The notes beneath the pieces were generated by a model. That model was not told the DNA's origin. It saw only the letters and a program-made list of their open reading frames with translations, and searched no databases. Position numbers and translations under genes: made by a program. From positions 70,291,249 to 70,355,248 of the forward strand of contig NC_088295.1 in NCBI RefSeq assembly GCF_032854445.1: a DNA stretch of 64,000 nt, given 5' to 3'. Positions 11,340 through 20,389 of this stretch are shown here, piece by piece. The DNA is from Liolophura sinensis (Eukaryota > Mollusca > Polyplacophora > Chitonida > Chitonidae). Position 1 is the stretch's first letter. Each line of letters starts with the position of its first letter.

Positions 11340-11500
11340 AAGTGGTGGTTCGATCCCCACCCCGGGCACATTTTTATTCTTCCTTTACAGGGTCCCTGCA
11401 GAGATAGGCGGCCAGGCTTTACTGGATGAAGGTTTGATTCCTACTCCGGCACATTTTTGTTTTGTTGTTTTCTTATTCTGCAGGATCCGTTGACATGTGG
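11340..11500 (+). repeat. Tandem pair with tRNA T-arm-like modules
   Basis: GTGGTTCGATCCCCAC (11345-11360) can fold as a T-arm and is followed by GGGCACATTTTTATT. An 83-base-shifted second copy reads GAAGGTTTGATTCCTACTC, then GGCACATTTTTGTT. Each is followed some 20-30 bases later by a CAGGGTCC/CAGGATCC element. No A box or full tRNA is visible, so this is not a tRNA gene. It may be a decayed SINE head or the edge of the neighbouring element. Confidence 0.4.
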
Positions 11501-11504
11501 TAGA

Positions 11505-11579
11505 GTCCTAGTGGGTAGTATAGGCTGGAGATGTGTCTATTGACAGAGCGGTGTTAAATATACAACAGCCCACTAGGAC
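11505..11579. repeat. Perfect 11-bp inverted repeat at the end of the Polinton gene block
   Basis: GTCCTAGTGGG (11505-11515) and CCCACTAGGAC (11569-11579) are perfect inverse complements around a 53-base spacer, with extra partial pairing inside (TAGTATA/TATAC). The right arm contains the stop codon (TAG, minus strand 11575-11573) of the leftmost Polinton gene. It could be a 3'-end hairpin of that transcript or a remnant of an element border. Confidence 0.6.
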
Positions 11580-12192
11580 GCGGACAGGTGTTTTTTTAGT
11601 TCCGCGCGTTCCATTTCCCGACCACGCGCCAGAAGTTCTTCTTTCACGTTTTGGTCGATCTGTACGGAGATGAAAGGTCACGGTAGTTGTTCATCTCCGA
11701 AACGATCTGATTGAACTCGGAGTCCGAAACTGAGCCGTCAACCATTGGTGCGGACACATGCGCGTGGATGCTGTTCAGCTTAGCATCTGCCTATACCCGG
11801 ATCGCGTTATGCTTATTCGCCTTCACTGCGAGTCCACGGCTAGCGTATTTCACAGCAACGCTACAAAACCCGCATCCGAGGATGGTCGCCTCCATTGCCA
11901 AGACAGCAGCCGCCGCGACCACCATAGAGAGTAGACCCACGCCCGCCACTCCCAGACAGAAAGATCCACCCGTCGTAGCTGAATCAATAGCGTCCGCGAC
12001 ATTCACACCACGGCGGTCTTTCTTATATAAAGCCCGCCTGGCGTCTCTCTCTGTCTCTAACTGCTTCTGCATAGCGCTAATATACTGCAGGCGACGGGCG
12101 TTGCCATCGTGCGCCGAAGATGCAACCACACTCTCTGTGGGAGCTGTCGGTGTTAAGGGGTCCTCATCCACGCTCGTTGGGTACAGGCCCAC
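11573..12192 (-). pseudogene. Polinton small membrane/structural protein, broken
   Basis: The translation has a charged helix near the start (QKQLETERDARRALYKKDRR), a hydrophobic Gly/Ala/Val segment (GVGLLSMVVAAAAVLAM) suitable for membrane insertion, then KYASRGLAVKANKHNAIRV and an acidic-amphipathic C-terminus (AKLNSIHAHVSAPMVDGS, FNQIVSEMNNYRDL). This C-terminal pattern is one I know from accessory proteins of animal Polintons, role unknown. Damage is a TAG at 11793-11791 within the conserved part and a frameshift near 11655, after which the frame continues to a natural TAG at 11573. The start codon is unclear: the frame opens at a GTG at 12192, right behind the upstream gene's stop at 12200. 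Confidence 0.65.
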
Positions 12193-12199
12193 AGTAATA

Positions 12200-13610
12200 T
12201 TACATCGTGTCGGCGATTATGTCCAAATCACCTTCATACTGGCCTACCCTCAAAAGCCGCAGTTTGATAGAATTATTGAGATAGATCGTTCGGACATCCA
12301 TGCGGTCAGCTGCGACGGCTCTGACTTTTTCCAGAGAACTCTCAACGACCTATACTCCATGCAGCGGAATTTTCACGATTATCCTGACGGCCTTATAATT
12401 GTATTCTGCCAGCCATCTAATTTTCAAGCCGGGAAACACGAAGGCGGAGTCGCGATCGGCCGTCGCCACGCCTAAAACTACCTCTAGAACGATGATAGTC
12501 CCAAGCTGAATTTCTATCACGGCCGGGAAATCGGTGACCGCGTTAAGACGCGCGTTGAACACACCGGTCCCGGCAGCCAGTGTGAAGTGACCTCCTCTTT
12601 GAAGAGACAGTAGACAGATGGCGTCAGACAGATGACCTTCTTCACCTCCAGTCCGGGTGCTTGGACGGATTTCGGAGACACCTGTACATCAATCAACCAA
12701 TCGGGGCCGCGGGTCCTGGTAAGAACACAGCGGTCGTCAACGCGGACTAAAAGGAAGCTTTTTCTCTCCGGGTGCCTCAGAAGGTGGTCTGCGCACACTC
12801 ACCGCTGTGGCTTAGACGTCTTGAAGGGAATCCAACTTGTCAGGTTCTGACTTTTTCTCTCCAACTAAAATCTTTTTCCAGGTATAAAGGTGGCCTTCAA
12901 ACGGGAAGGCGTAGACTTTACCTTCCTGACCCTGACGTCAGCCAAGTGGGACAATGCTAGAGCGAGGGCCGGCTGCATCCACAATGGGGTTATGGCGTAA
13001 TGCATAATGTCGCGCTAAGGTAACTGGTATCGATCTCCCGTCGGGATGCGTCTAAAAGCCTCAGCGTCAGGTGTGTTATATAGCCCGAGCGAAAGGTTTT
13101 TTTACTGTGGATTGGAGAAAGTCTTACCAATATTCATCCATTCGACCGTTACTGGAATAGACCGAAAGAGTGTACAACCGTGACCGAATCTACTAGTCGA
13201 GGATGCCAGCATCTCTGATCGGCTCACTTCATCCAAATGCACGTAGACCTCCTTATAAGGGACCAGAGAAGGAAGCATATAGCCCTTCTGAAATCCCATT
13301 TATGGGCCGCCCGTCCAAGAATGCCAAAATTGGAGCAAGTTCTTGCAGCATTAGTGAGACGTGTTTGCCAAGATCGAGCACTAAGCGACCCGTTGCTTCG
13401 TTGATTCTCAGCGGGACACCGCGGGGGCAAAATACTTCCTTGTTAAGCGTGCAGACATTATACTAACCTTCCGGCACTTTAATGCGCTCGCCATCCACTA
13501 TGGTGTTCATACCGGCCTGGACGTTCGCCAACGTGGGGAGATCAAGAAGGGCCACCTTTAGACGGCGAACAAGGTTGTCTAGACTGTGCGGAAGCTCGAC
13601 TGAGAGATGA
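12200..13610 (-). pseudogene. Polinton penton/minor-capsid-like protein, broken
   Basis: Segments in order on the minus strand are SVELPHSLDNLVRRLKVALL (about 13595-13535), VFCPRGVPLRINEATGRLVL and HVSLMLQELAPILAFLDGRP (13440-13310), EVYVHLDEVSRSEMLASS and CTLFRSIPVTVEW (13260-13130), KNLSLGLYNTPDAEAFRRI (about 13100-13045), EVKKVICLTPSVYCLFKEEV (12660-12595), VFNARLNAVTDFPAVIEIQL and LAEYNYKAVRIIVKIPLHGV (12560-12350), ending in DIIADTM and TAA at 12200. The total of about 1.4 kb suits a single-jelly-roll minor capsid protein. That assignment rests on order and general pattern, not on a decisive motif. At least five frame changes plus stops inactivate it. It starts back-to-back with the capsid gene. 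Confidence 0.55.
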
Positions 13611-13648
13611 TAACAAACATGTTGGTGTATACAGAACTTTGCGGCACA

Positions 13649-14290
13649 ATGGACAGAACGGCCTACAGCTTCAATAGAGAGGCTGCTTGTAAGGCCGGCC
13701 CGTCATATCGCATCCAAACCCACGCGGACCATCTCACACGTCCTGACATCTACGTGAGCGAGGGTAAGGCCTTCCAGGCCCAGTTCGCAGATGTGTTCCA
13801 GAAGTACAGCTTACCGAAAGTAACCAGCAATTCCATCGTTCAGGCTTGGAACACCAATCCAATGCAGTTTTGGCAGAACCAGCCTTACTTTGCCGTCTGG
13901 TGCGCAACTACGGGTTGTGGTGTGTCCGCTAAAAATCATCTTCACGCCCCGACCCCCGAATGAAGGCCCTGTTCGCGCAGAAGCAATTTCTTGCCAGCAT
14001 CGAAGACGGACAACCCGAATGTCACCGTGGTCAGTAACCTAGGACGCGCAATAATCAAGAAGACCACGATCAAAGTTAGCGGAAATGTCTATCGACGACT
14101 CTGATGTGTTCCATTGCTATGGCGATCTCTGCCTGACCAAAAACGAACGTCAGAATGAGGCTTATCAAGGCATTGGTAGTGAAAACATGTTCAAACATCG
14201 CGTCAACGCGGCAGACGCGGATGATAAAGATGGAGACAAAGCCATCGCTCGGTCATATGGCAACCGGTTCTACATCGTATCTGTACATCG
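13649..14290 (+). pseudogene. Polinton major capsid protein (F54H12.2-like), truncated and frameshifted
   Basis: The frame from ATG 13649 (MDRTAYSFNREAACKAGPSY) runs through SKVTSNSIVQAW-like text to FAVWCATTGCGVS (about 13890-13930), then breaks. A second segment in other frames reads VVSNLGRAIIKKTTIKVSGN (14010-14080), MSIDDSDVFHCYGDLCLTKN (14085-14145) and EGDKAIA-type text to SYGNRFYI at about 14275. These blocks match the capsid protein that databases often label F54H12.2-like in invertebrates, expected to form the double-jelly-roll shell. The C-terminal half is missing: the ATPase start follows within about 60 bases. The gap between the two segments also lacks expected sequence, so at least one internal deletion and two frameshifts occurred. 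Confidence 0.72.
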
Positions 14291-14340
14291 GCTCTGTGTA
14301 TCTGTATTTGATCATGGACGCTCAGCTTAACATCGAAAAT

Positions 14341-14925
14341 GACAGATTTGTCAGTTCGCTGCAATGATATCCTCAAGGACACCCACAGAGCTGTCATCTG
14401 TGGGCAGACTGGATGCGGTAAAACTGTCTTCATCCTCGATCTCCTGGAAGGCCCCTACTGCGGTCTTTTCGAGTACATTGTGATCCTCTGCCCCCACGCT
14501 TTAGTATAACAAGGCGTATCAGCGACGACGATGGATATGGTCGGGCCCCGAGATCTACTGTTTCAACCCTGGACTAACTGAGGGCGTTGCACAAGCTTTT
14601 CCAAGGGGAACCCATGCTGTACATCATTGATGACTGCAGCGCCACGAAAGCGTTGACTATGAAAAAGAACATGCTGAGTTCCCGGGCTTTCTCCGGCCGA
14701 CATGCGGACCAAAGTGTGTGGCTCCTCACTCAGAAGTCTAACTCAGTCCTCAAGGACCAGTGCGAATGGACACGTCGGGTTGCCCTCTTTCGATGTAAAG
14801 ATCGGTATTCCCATGATGACTGTCTACGCGAGAACGATGTCATCCCGACCCAGGAAGAAAGGGCAGCGGTTCGACTGGTGCTCGGAGAGAAGCGGCATTC
14901 TAAGCTTGTATTGAAGACTGATTAG
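14341..14925 (+). pseudogene. Polinton packaging ATPase (FtsK/HerA, A32-type), frameshifted
   Basis: Motor that would drive DNA into the capsid. From ATG 14341 the protein shows a Walker A motif (ICGQTGCGKT, residues about 20-29) and FEYIVILCP, then a TAA at about 14505-14507. After a frame change NKAYQRRRWIWSGPEIYCFN continues. A second frame change leads to a Walker B strand, MLYIIDDCSA (about 14614-14642), then SSRAFSGRHADQSVWLLTQK with the sensor-like Q (about 14678-14735), ending at TAG 14925. Total length near 190 codons is normal for the family, so the gene is colinear and only the two frame breaks and the early stop disable it. It is the clearest marker of the element's identity. Confidence 0.88.
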
Positions 14926-14959
14926 CCAGTTGCATATCTAGTGTGCTGAACTCACATGG

Positions 14960-15512
14960 ATGACGGTAGAACTGTTGCTTCCGCTTGTAGCGATCGCAGT
15001 CCTAACCCCGCTTTTTATCGTACTCGTGCGCGACTATATTAGACTAAGAGGTCGGTTAGTGGATATACATGCAACTGTCGCACTGAACTGTGACGAATAC
15101 ATCGATCATTTGTTTGACAAAGGCGACCCAGGGAAACAAACAACATGCCCTTGGCCCAGTCCCTCGATGGGGCAGAATCAAACGCCCATCCGCAGAGTCG
15201 ACCCAACATAGGGATAGGCTCGCCGCGTCAGGTGGTTGGGCCAGGCGGTATCTGGGGAAGGACGTGACAGCCGACAAAATCGACTCCATGACCGACAACA
15301 TTGAAAGGCTGTTCTCCCGATATGAAGCTCGTCTGGATGCCCAAATGACCGAGACTCTCGGGGAAGCCGCATTACAAGCGTATGGGATGGTAACCAGCAG
15401 ATTTCTAACTATCCCACCCGAGAATCGACCGAATTTGGTAGAAGAGCTAGATGCGGACCCATTTGTGGCACACGCACTTAGCAGTTCTGGGTGTCAGCTG
15501 TATCAAAGCTAA
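14960..15512 (+). pseudogene. Polinton one-TM protein, frameshifted
   Basis: Starts ATG 14960 with an N-terminal membrane segment (LLLPLVAIAVLTPLFIVLV, residues about 5-23) followed by a basic stretch (RDYIRLRGR). After about residue 60 the frame shifts (near 15140-15230) and continues as DRLAASGGWARRYLG, then DSMTDNIERLFSRYEARLDA and a helix-rich C-terminus ending near VAHALSSSGCQLYQS, stop at 15512. Its place directly after the ATPase and its single signal-anchor suggest a small virion or membrane protein. Function is unknown. Confidence 0.55.
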
Positions 15513-15879
15513 ATATAAGCGCCATGTCCGACATTTATATACCATTCGTAGTCCGTAAAATGCGTTCCAAGTCGATAATCGCAAGATCCATTTACAAAAC
15601 AACGTTTAACACTAACTTCCAAAGACAAAGGTATGTAAGAAATTATACAAATAAGAAATAAAGCCGGTAACACACAAGAGAGAAGCGGTCATCAGTTTTC
15701 AATGGGCAGACAATGAATATTCCAGGCATGAATTCCATATCCCTAAGTTCAAATCCGTAGTCCGTGAATGAGTTCCAGGTCAAATAATTAAGCAAGTATC
15801 TCAGTCGCGCTTTAATTACAACTGTTCATAAAGGCATCATGCTGATGTAATGGCTACCTTTAAGGCCCCTAGCCCCAGG
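15513..15879. other. No gene seen
   Basis: AT-rich spacer between the last structural ORF and the TTAA element. No recognisable motif. It may be host or decayed element DNA. Confidence 0.4.
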
Positions 15880-16999
15880 TTAACTCATTGACTCCGACAG
15901 CTCCCTGCAGCCGCCAGTAGAGCGGCGGGCTGTAGCCGTGCCTGCCTTCCGTCCGAGCAAGCGTCAGCGATCAGCCTCAACGGCCGTACTCGCCTCTGTG
16001 TGAGATTACACTGTAACGGCGAGTGACCCAGAGCATTTGTCTATCTTAGCATTCTAAAGATTGTTGATTTATGTCATTTATATTTATTCTACGTAATCTT
16101 GTAAAATATTAGTGTGGTTGTGGACGTACATTCATAAAGACATCTATAAAATGGGATTATCGAACTGATCATTCATAGAAAATGCGACACCAGCGAAAGG
16201 TATCGTATTTTTGGAGGTGGTGATAGCGGAATTCCTGTACATAACCCTCGCTTTTCTGAATAAAAGTATTTGTTTCTAAGTCATCAAACTATGAGGAAAT
16301 ACAGAGAAACCAGTTATTTATCGTGGGTTTGTTGAAGTGTTAAATAGAGCCGTACTATAGTCAGACGTTTTCTCACTTCAGCTACGCAAAAATACCAAAA
16401 CATTTTACCGCCGAATGCATTCGTCGTTCATTGGTCAGTAGTTGCCCTAGATTCTATCACGTGACAAAGCGGGACAGAATCATTGGTCAGTTATATTCAG
16501 GTCAGAAATACACACTCCTTTCAGAATGAATAATAAACATAAAACAAAATAATGTCGTCATCATCAGATTCACTTTCCGATACACTAATATCTGATTCAG
16601 TGTCACATTCTCTGTCAGCAGGCGGATCATCGGTTGTGAAACCTAAACAATCCTCTTCTTCGCTGAATTCGGCCAACGAAGATATGTTTACACTCAAGCG
16701 TGTGCGACTCGAAAAAAGGGCCTAATTTTGTTGTTGTTAGGCATTCAAGCCAATAAAAACCACCAAAATACCAGTAAATACAAGCCTAAGAGATCAAGAC
16801 AGGTGTGTTTTGACTGATTTATACTCAAACAAAACATTTGAAGGCAAAATATGCACCCAGTGAGAAGTGGTGTCATATGCGGGTTTAACCGCTCCTCGGG
16901 AAATGAGGTCCTCTCGGCCGCGCGGATATACCCGCTCCTCAGGTTGAGACAGAGCACTCTGCATGCGGCCTGAGCCGCGCGTCGGAGTGAATGAGTTAA
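15880..16999. mobile_element. TTAA-flanked piggyBac-like non-autonomous element
   Basis: TTAA at 15880-15883 and 16996-16999 enclose 15-bp terminal inverted repeats, CTCATTGACTCCGAC (15884-15898) and GTCGGAGTGAATGAG (16981-16995), which match at 14 of 15 positions. TTAA target duplication with short inverted ends is the piggyBac hallmark. GC-rich subterminal stretches lie inside both ends. At 1,120 bp it is too short for a transposase and none is visible, so it would need one in trans. It sits between Polinton fragments and therefore probably inserted into that element. Confidence 0.75.
16552..16725 (+). CDS. 57-aa serine-rich ORF inside the TTAA element
   Basis: Starts ATG 16552 with a Ser/Asp-rich stretch (MSSSSDSLSDTLISDSVSHS) and ends KRVRLEKRA before TAA at 16725. 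Acidic serine-rich N-termini are common in piggyBac transposases, so this may be the leftover first part of one. No DDD core is present. It is as likely to be non-functional as coding. Confidence 0.3.
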   Translation: MSSSSDSLSDTLISDSVSHSLSAGGSSVVKPKQSSSSLNSANEDMFTLKRVRLEKRA

Positions 17000-17110
17000 G
17001 AGATATTAGATACAGTTTGAAAATGACGAGCATTACAGACCTTAACCAATCAGATTGTGATTCAAAAGTAACGGACGATTACGTCTTCCTCGTTAATATG
17101 TAAAGATCTC

Positions 17111-17295
17111 ATGCTACAAGAGGCGCCATCTATGATGTTACACATGACATACAAGATAAACGGTTACAGTGGGCAACCAGGGCCATCTATGTTGTTAAAT
17201 ATCATATACGTGATAGATATGTACATAGGGATAACAGCGCCGTCTATGTGGTTGATCACAATGCAGATCGCCAGAGATTCTGAACGCTCTGTCCA
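17111..17295 (+). repeat. 57-bp minisatellite, about three units
   Basis: The motif GCCATCTATGATGTTA recurs with 57-base spacing at 17125, 17182 and 17239 (GCCGTCTATGTGGTTGA), each followed by a CA/AT-rich part with an ATACGTGATA-like element. Since 57 is a multiple of three, a frame stays open through it, but the encoded text is repetitive and no gene is claimed. It lies at the 3' side of the RT relic (minus strand), where retroelement tails often repeat. Confidence 0.6.
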
Positions 17296-18290
17296 TATCC
17301 GCCAACGAGAGTGTTATACTCATAGTAAAATTTGAGAAACTTAGAATGAAGGCGTTTGATGGAGTATCCTTGACAAACTAGTGTTTGAACTAGCAACTTG
17401 TGACGCAGATTAAAATCATCACAATTAACGCAAGGTCTGACAAATGCTACAAGGCGAGATATGTATACGCCATATGCAGGATCCTTTGGTATATTGCTAT
17501 CTAAATAAGGATAATATACAATATCAAAATTGAAATTATCCCTTTTGTCGTAAAGGCGGCGTGAAAGGAGACCTTGTTCGTCTTTGTACAAATATAGATG
17601 CAAATAAGATGTACCACCAGGACTATCTGTTGTCTCCTTTAAATCCAATGAAGGCGGATAGATTTCCTTCACCGCTTCAGCAATATGAAGGTTATTTAAC
17701 GCCAGTAGATCATGAATATACCGCTTGATAAATGAAAAGGATCGAGCTTTAAAGATATTACATTTAAGTAATTTCTGCATATTATAGTATTCATATGAAA
17801 ACAGGTATAGGTCTACAATTTGCACAATTGGTACCCACTGGAATACCTATGCACTGTTGGTAAATGGTATCTCCGAATTTTATATAGATGTTATTAATGA
17901 GAAATTCAAGTAATTCAATAAATAATGTAATATTCCATGAGTGGTAACCTTTATAAAGAGTAAAACTAAAGAAAGCCATATTGCTTCTGACGTTAATGTA
18001 ACGGTGACCTGTTTTAGTAAATACAATTAACGACGATATTCTTTCAATAAGATCTTTGCGAGGAATTGTAGTACGGAGAGTAGAGAAATCCCATGTGGAT
18101 ACGTCTTTGTACGGTATATGCATATGAGCATCAAGTTCTTCTGTAAGACGTTTGGAGTTGTTAAGAATCCACATGCAGTTGACACCTGAATTTTTTGTTA
18201 TGGCACAACAATACTTATTCCAAAATGACTTTACTTCTTGTAACGCTCTCGTAAGTAGGGTTGACAAGAGTTTGGTGGTACAGCTTAAGA
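17256..18290 (-). pseudogene. Reverse transcriptase ORF, disrupted (Penelope-like candidate)
   Basis: Two overlapping minus-strand frames, joined by a frameshift at about 17790-17825, read through an RT. The first has TLLTRALQEVKSFWNKYCCA, STWDFSTLRTTIPRKDLIER (fingers/palm motif with WDFSTL) and YQQCIGIPVGTNCA (motif like the QGxPMG block). The second has SFSFIKRYIHDLLALNN (catalytic block), YPPSLDLKETTDSPGGTSYL, YDKRDNFNFDIVYYPYL and RPCVNCDDFNLRHKLLVQTL. The catalytic YIDD appears as YIHD, so the first Asp is replaced by His: inactive. The order of motifs and the C-terminal region recall a widely repeated animal RT ORF that I would place near Penelope-like elements. No GIY-YIG nuclease is seen. 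Confidence 0.7.
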
Positions 18291-18339
18291 CATGTACTTA
18301 GTTCCGCTAACCATGGCGCTTAGAACTACCAGGCATTGT

Positions 18340-19560
18340 TCATTTAGACACAGGTGCCCTAAACGGGGTGAAGAAGAAGAGTTCTACAGAAGAGCCAGGG
18401 AATGCGGAACGGGCGCAGCCAGTAGAGGACAGGGTGACAGCGGTGAGCAGTGACAAACGTGCCAAAGATCCCAAGAGAAGGGAAGGCTGGTGCAGCAGCG
18501 CGAAGGGCCAAGGCGGCAAAGGTCTTGGATGACCTTCGCAAAGCTAAAGCTTCTTTCCTACGCAGCTCACAGCCCAAGGCATGGGAATGGTCCTTGTTGA
18601 TGTCGGCATGGTTATGTGGACGAAAGACCTGCTAATTAAACAGGAGATCCTTCCTCCGAATATTATGAGGTAACAATAGCCTCGATGGCGATGATGATGT
18701 TCGTAAACGCTCTGGCCTTCTTAGAGTCAAACTATTTCTTCTCGATGGTAAGGGTTCCTGGTGTGGACGAGGAGCGGAAGCGCCACGACAAGGCAGTAGA
18801 ACAGCTCCAAAGCGCCCAGGCAGCATGGGCCCGAAAACGAGCTGTGCGCTTAGACTGGATCAATGAAGAGCTCCAGCGGCAAGGCCATGTCGTCCAAACT
18901 TTTCGGGATGTCGTCGCTACGGTCTTGGGCAAACCACTTTCACACGATGCACTGCTGGGTACCGAACCACAGCTCTCCGATTTCTATATGCCGTCAGAAG
19001 ACCAAACGCACCGCAAGATTAACTTCTTCATCTGGGAATGTGCAAGGTTGGCCTTGTCAGCTATGAGATAGCTAGTAAACTCGCCAAGTAATCTTAGGAA
19101 GGCGTTTGGGGCCTTAGTGCCGACACAACCTGAGTAGTGAGGTGGGCAAAATTTGTTCGCCTTTTGATAGATCGGAAGATGGGTTTTCCCGAAGAGCTGT
19201 ACTTTGCGATGCTAGAGGTCGGCCACTGCGCTCGCCGCCAGAAGATTCCCGGCGCTCTGGCTAATGCGATGATCGATCGACCTCTGGCGGCAGGATGAAA
19301 AGGCCGCAATGCGTTTCGCGGCAAAGGTGCTGTCCGGGCCGACAAACCTCCGAGCCACGACTGGTCAGCTGCCTGAGCCTGTGGCTTCCGCCTGTTGGAG
19401 GTTGGTTGGGCCGCTCGAGTATCTCGCAAGTCTTGATCGATCGGAAGCTGTCGAGCATCTGCTATAGCTCCAAGGGCTACTAGAAGGGCTGGCAGCCATC
19501 AAGAGACTCACGGAGGCTGCCAAGGCCTCTGAAGATGTGTCTCGGGCCTAGCTCCGGAAA
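18340..19560 (+). pseudogene. Polinton accessory coiled-coil protein region, broken
   Basis: In changing frames this reads as a Lys/Glu-rich N-terminus (DTGALNGVKKKSSTEEPGNA), GAAARRAKAAKVLDDLRKAK, MGMVLVDVGMVMWTKDLLIK (about 18577-18640), then a long open part at 18685-19071 with DEERKRHDKAVEQLQSAQAA, RLDWINEELQRQGHVVQTFR and EPQLSDFYMPSEDQ. Further on come MGFPEELYFAMLEVGHCARR (about 19177-19240) and EPVASACWRLVGPLEYLASL (about 19376-19435), before the CA repeat. The alpha-helical, QLSDFY-type ending is one I associate with Polinton accessory ORFs. Function is unknown. Probably two genes with several stops. Confidence 0.55.
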
Positions 19561-19585
19561 CAGGTGATCTGGCAGATATATCTTC

Positions 19586-19589
<4 letters not shown>

Positions 19590-19643
<54 letters not shown>
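19590..19643. repeat. (AC)n microsatellite
   Basis: About 27 uninterrupted AC units. It marks the boundary where Polinton-like coding text stops. Confidence 0.95.
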
Positions 19644-19646
<3 letters not shown>

Positions 19647-20200
19647 AATTAAGTTTAACAAGAAAGGATAGCAGTATCTATACAAATACTAAAGTACTTA
19701 CATGTAAAACGGTGTCAAGTCCAAACGGACGCATATACTCCACAATGCTTAAAAATGCACCGAGGCAATATTCACAAGAGGGAAAATCCACAGTATAACT
19801 GAGTGTGTGACGAAATATACACAAAATTCCACAGACAGGGTCCGTGTACTAATAAGCACTGTGTACCCAAGAGCACAAATTAAATATACAAGTCCAGACT
19901 GAACAAGTGCTCGGTGGAGATATGATATAACAAAACCAGAGGCTATAAAGACACCAAAATTCAGCACAAAAGGCCTACTAAGGTAACACACAGCGAAGCA
20001 TCCAGAACTCTCAGTAATTTTCCTTTCTCCTCTTTTGACCTGCTTTCATAGGTCTTATATAGACTGGTGCAATTCTCTAGAATAAGAAAATTCTTGAACA
20101 CTTGTAAACAAACAGGCCCCGAACTGAGCGTATTCTGAAACATTCTAAGGCAGAGGCAGACAGCAGGTTGTCGCTTCTCGCAATAAGGAGGCCTAACATC
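19644..20200. other. Unidentified AT-rich insert inside the Polinton relic
   Basis: Lies between the AC repeat and the integrase fragment. A minus-strand hydrophobic frame at 19749-19991 exists but has no recognisable motif and no supporting context. Confidence 0.4.
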
Positions 20201-20205
20201 TAGCA

Positions 20206-20380
20206 ATGAAAGAAGCTAAAGAGGTCGCTGATGCCCTGGCCCGCATTTACAAGCAGGGACCGCTTAGATGGCCGAAGTTGGTCCAGTTCGATCCGGGGCG
20301 TAAATTCATGGGTGCTACAAGCCAGTTGCTGGCTAAACACGGCGTATCGATCAGATGTGGGCGCGTGAACACCAAGGCGG
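20206..20380 (+). pseudogene. Polinton integrase fragment (DDE type)
   Basis: The text KEAKEVADALARIYKQGPLR, WPKLVQFDPGRKFMG and QLLAKHGVSIRCGRV corresponds to the middle of a retrovirus-like integrase core, with the Asp of FDPGRKFMG at the second catalytic position. The fragment stops before the catalytic Glu. At about 20380-20390 it runs head-on into the minus-strand HNH end of the polymerase/helicase ORF, so both are truncated at one junction. The zinc-finger start and chromodomain-like end expected for these integrases are absent. Confidence 0.75.
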
Positions 20381-20389
20381 TGCCTTTGG

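Noticed and set aside
11711-12475. 254-codon plus-strand frame
   Set aside because: Antisense to two Polinton structural genes that continue across its ends on the minus strand. The plus translation shows no domain.
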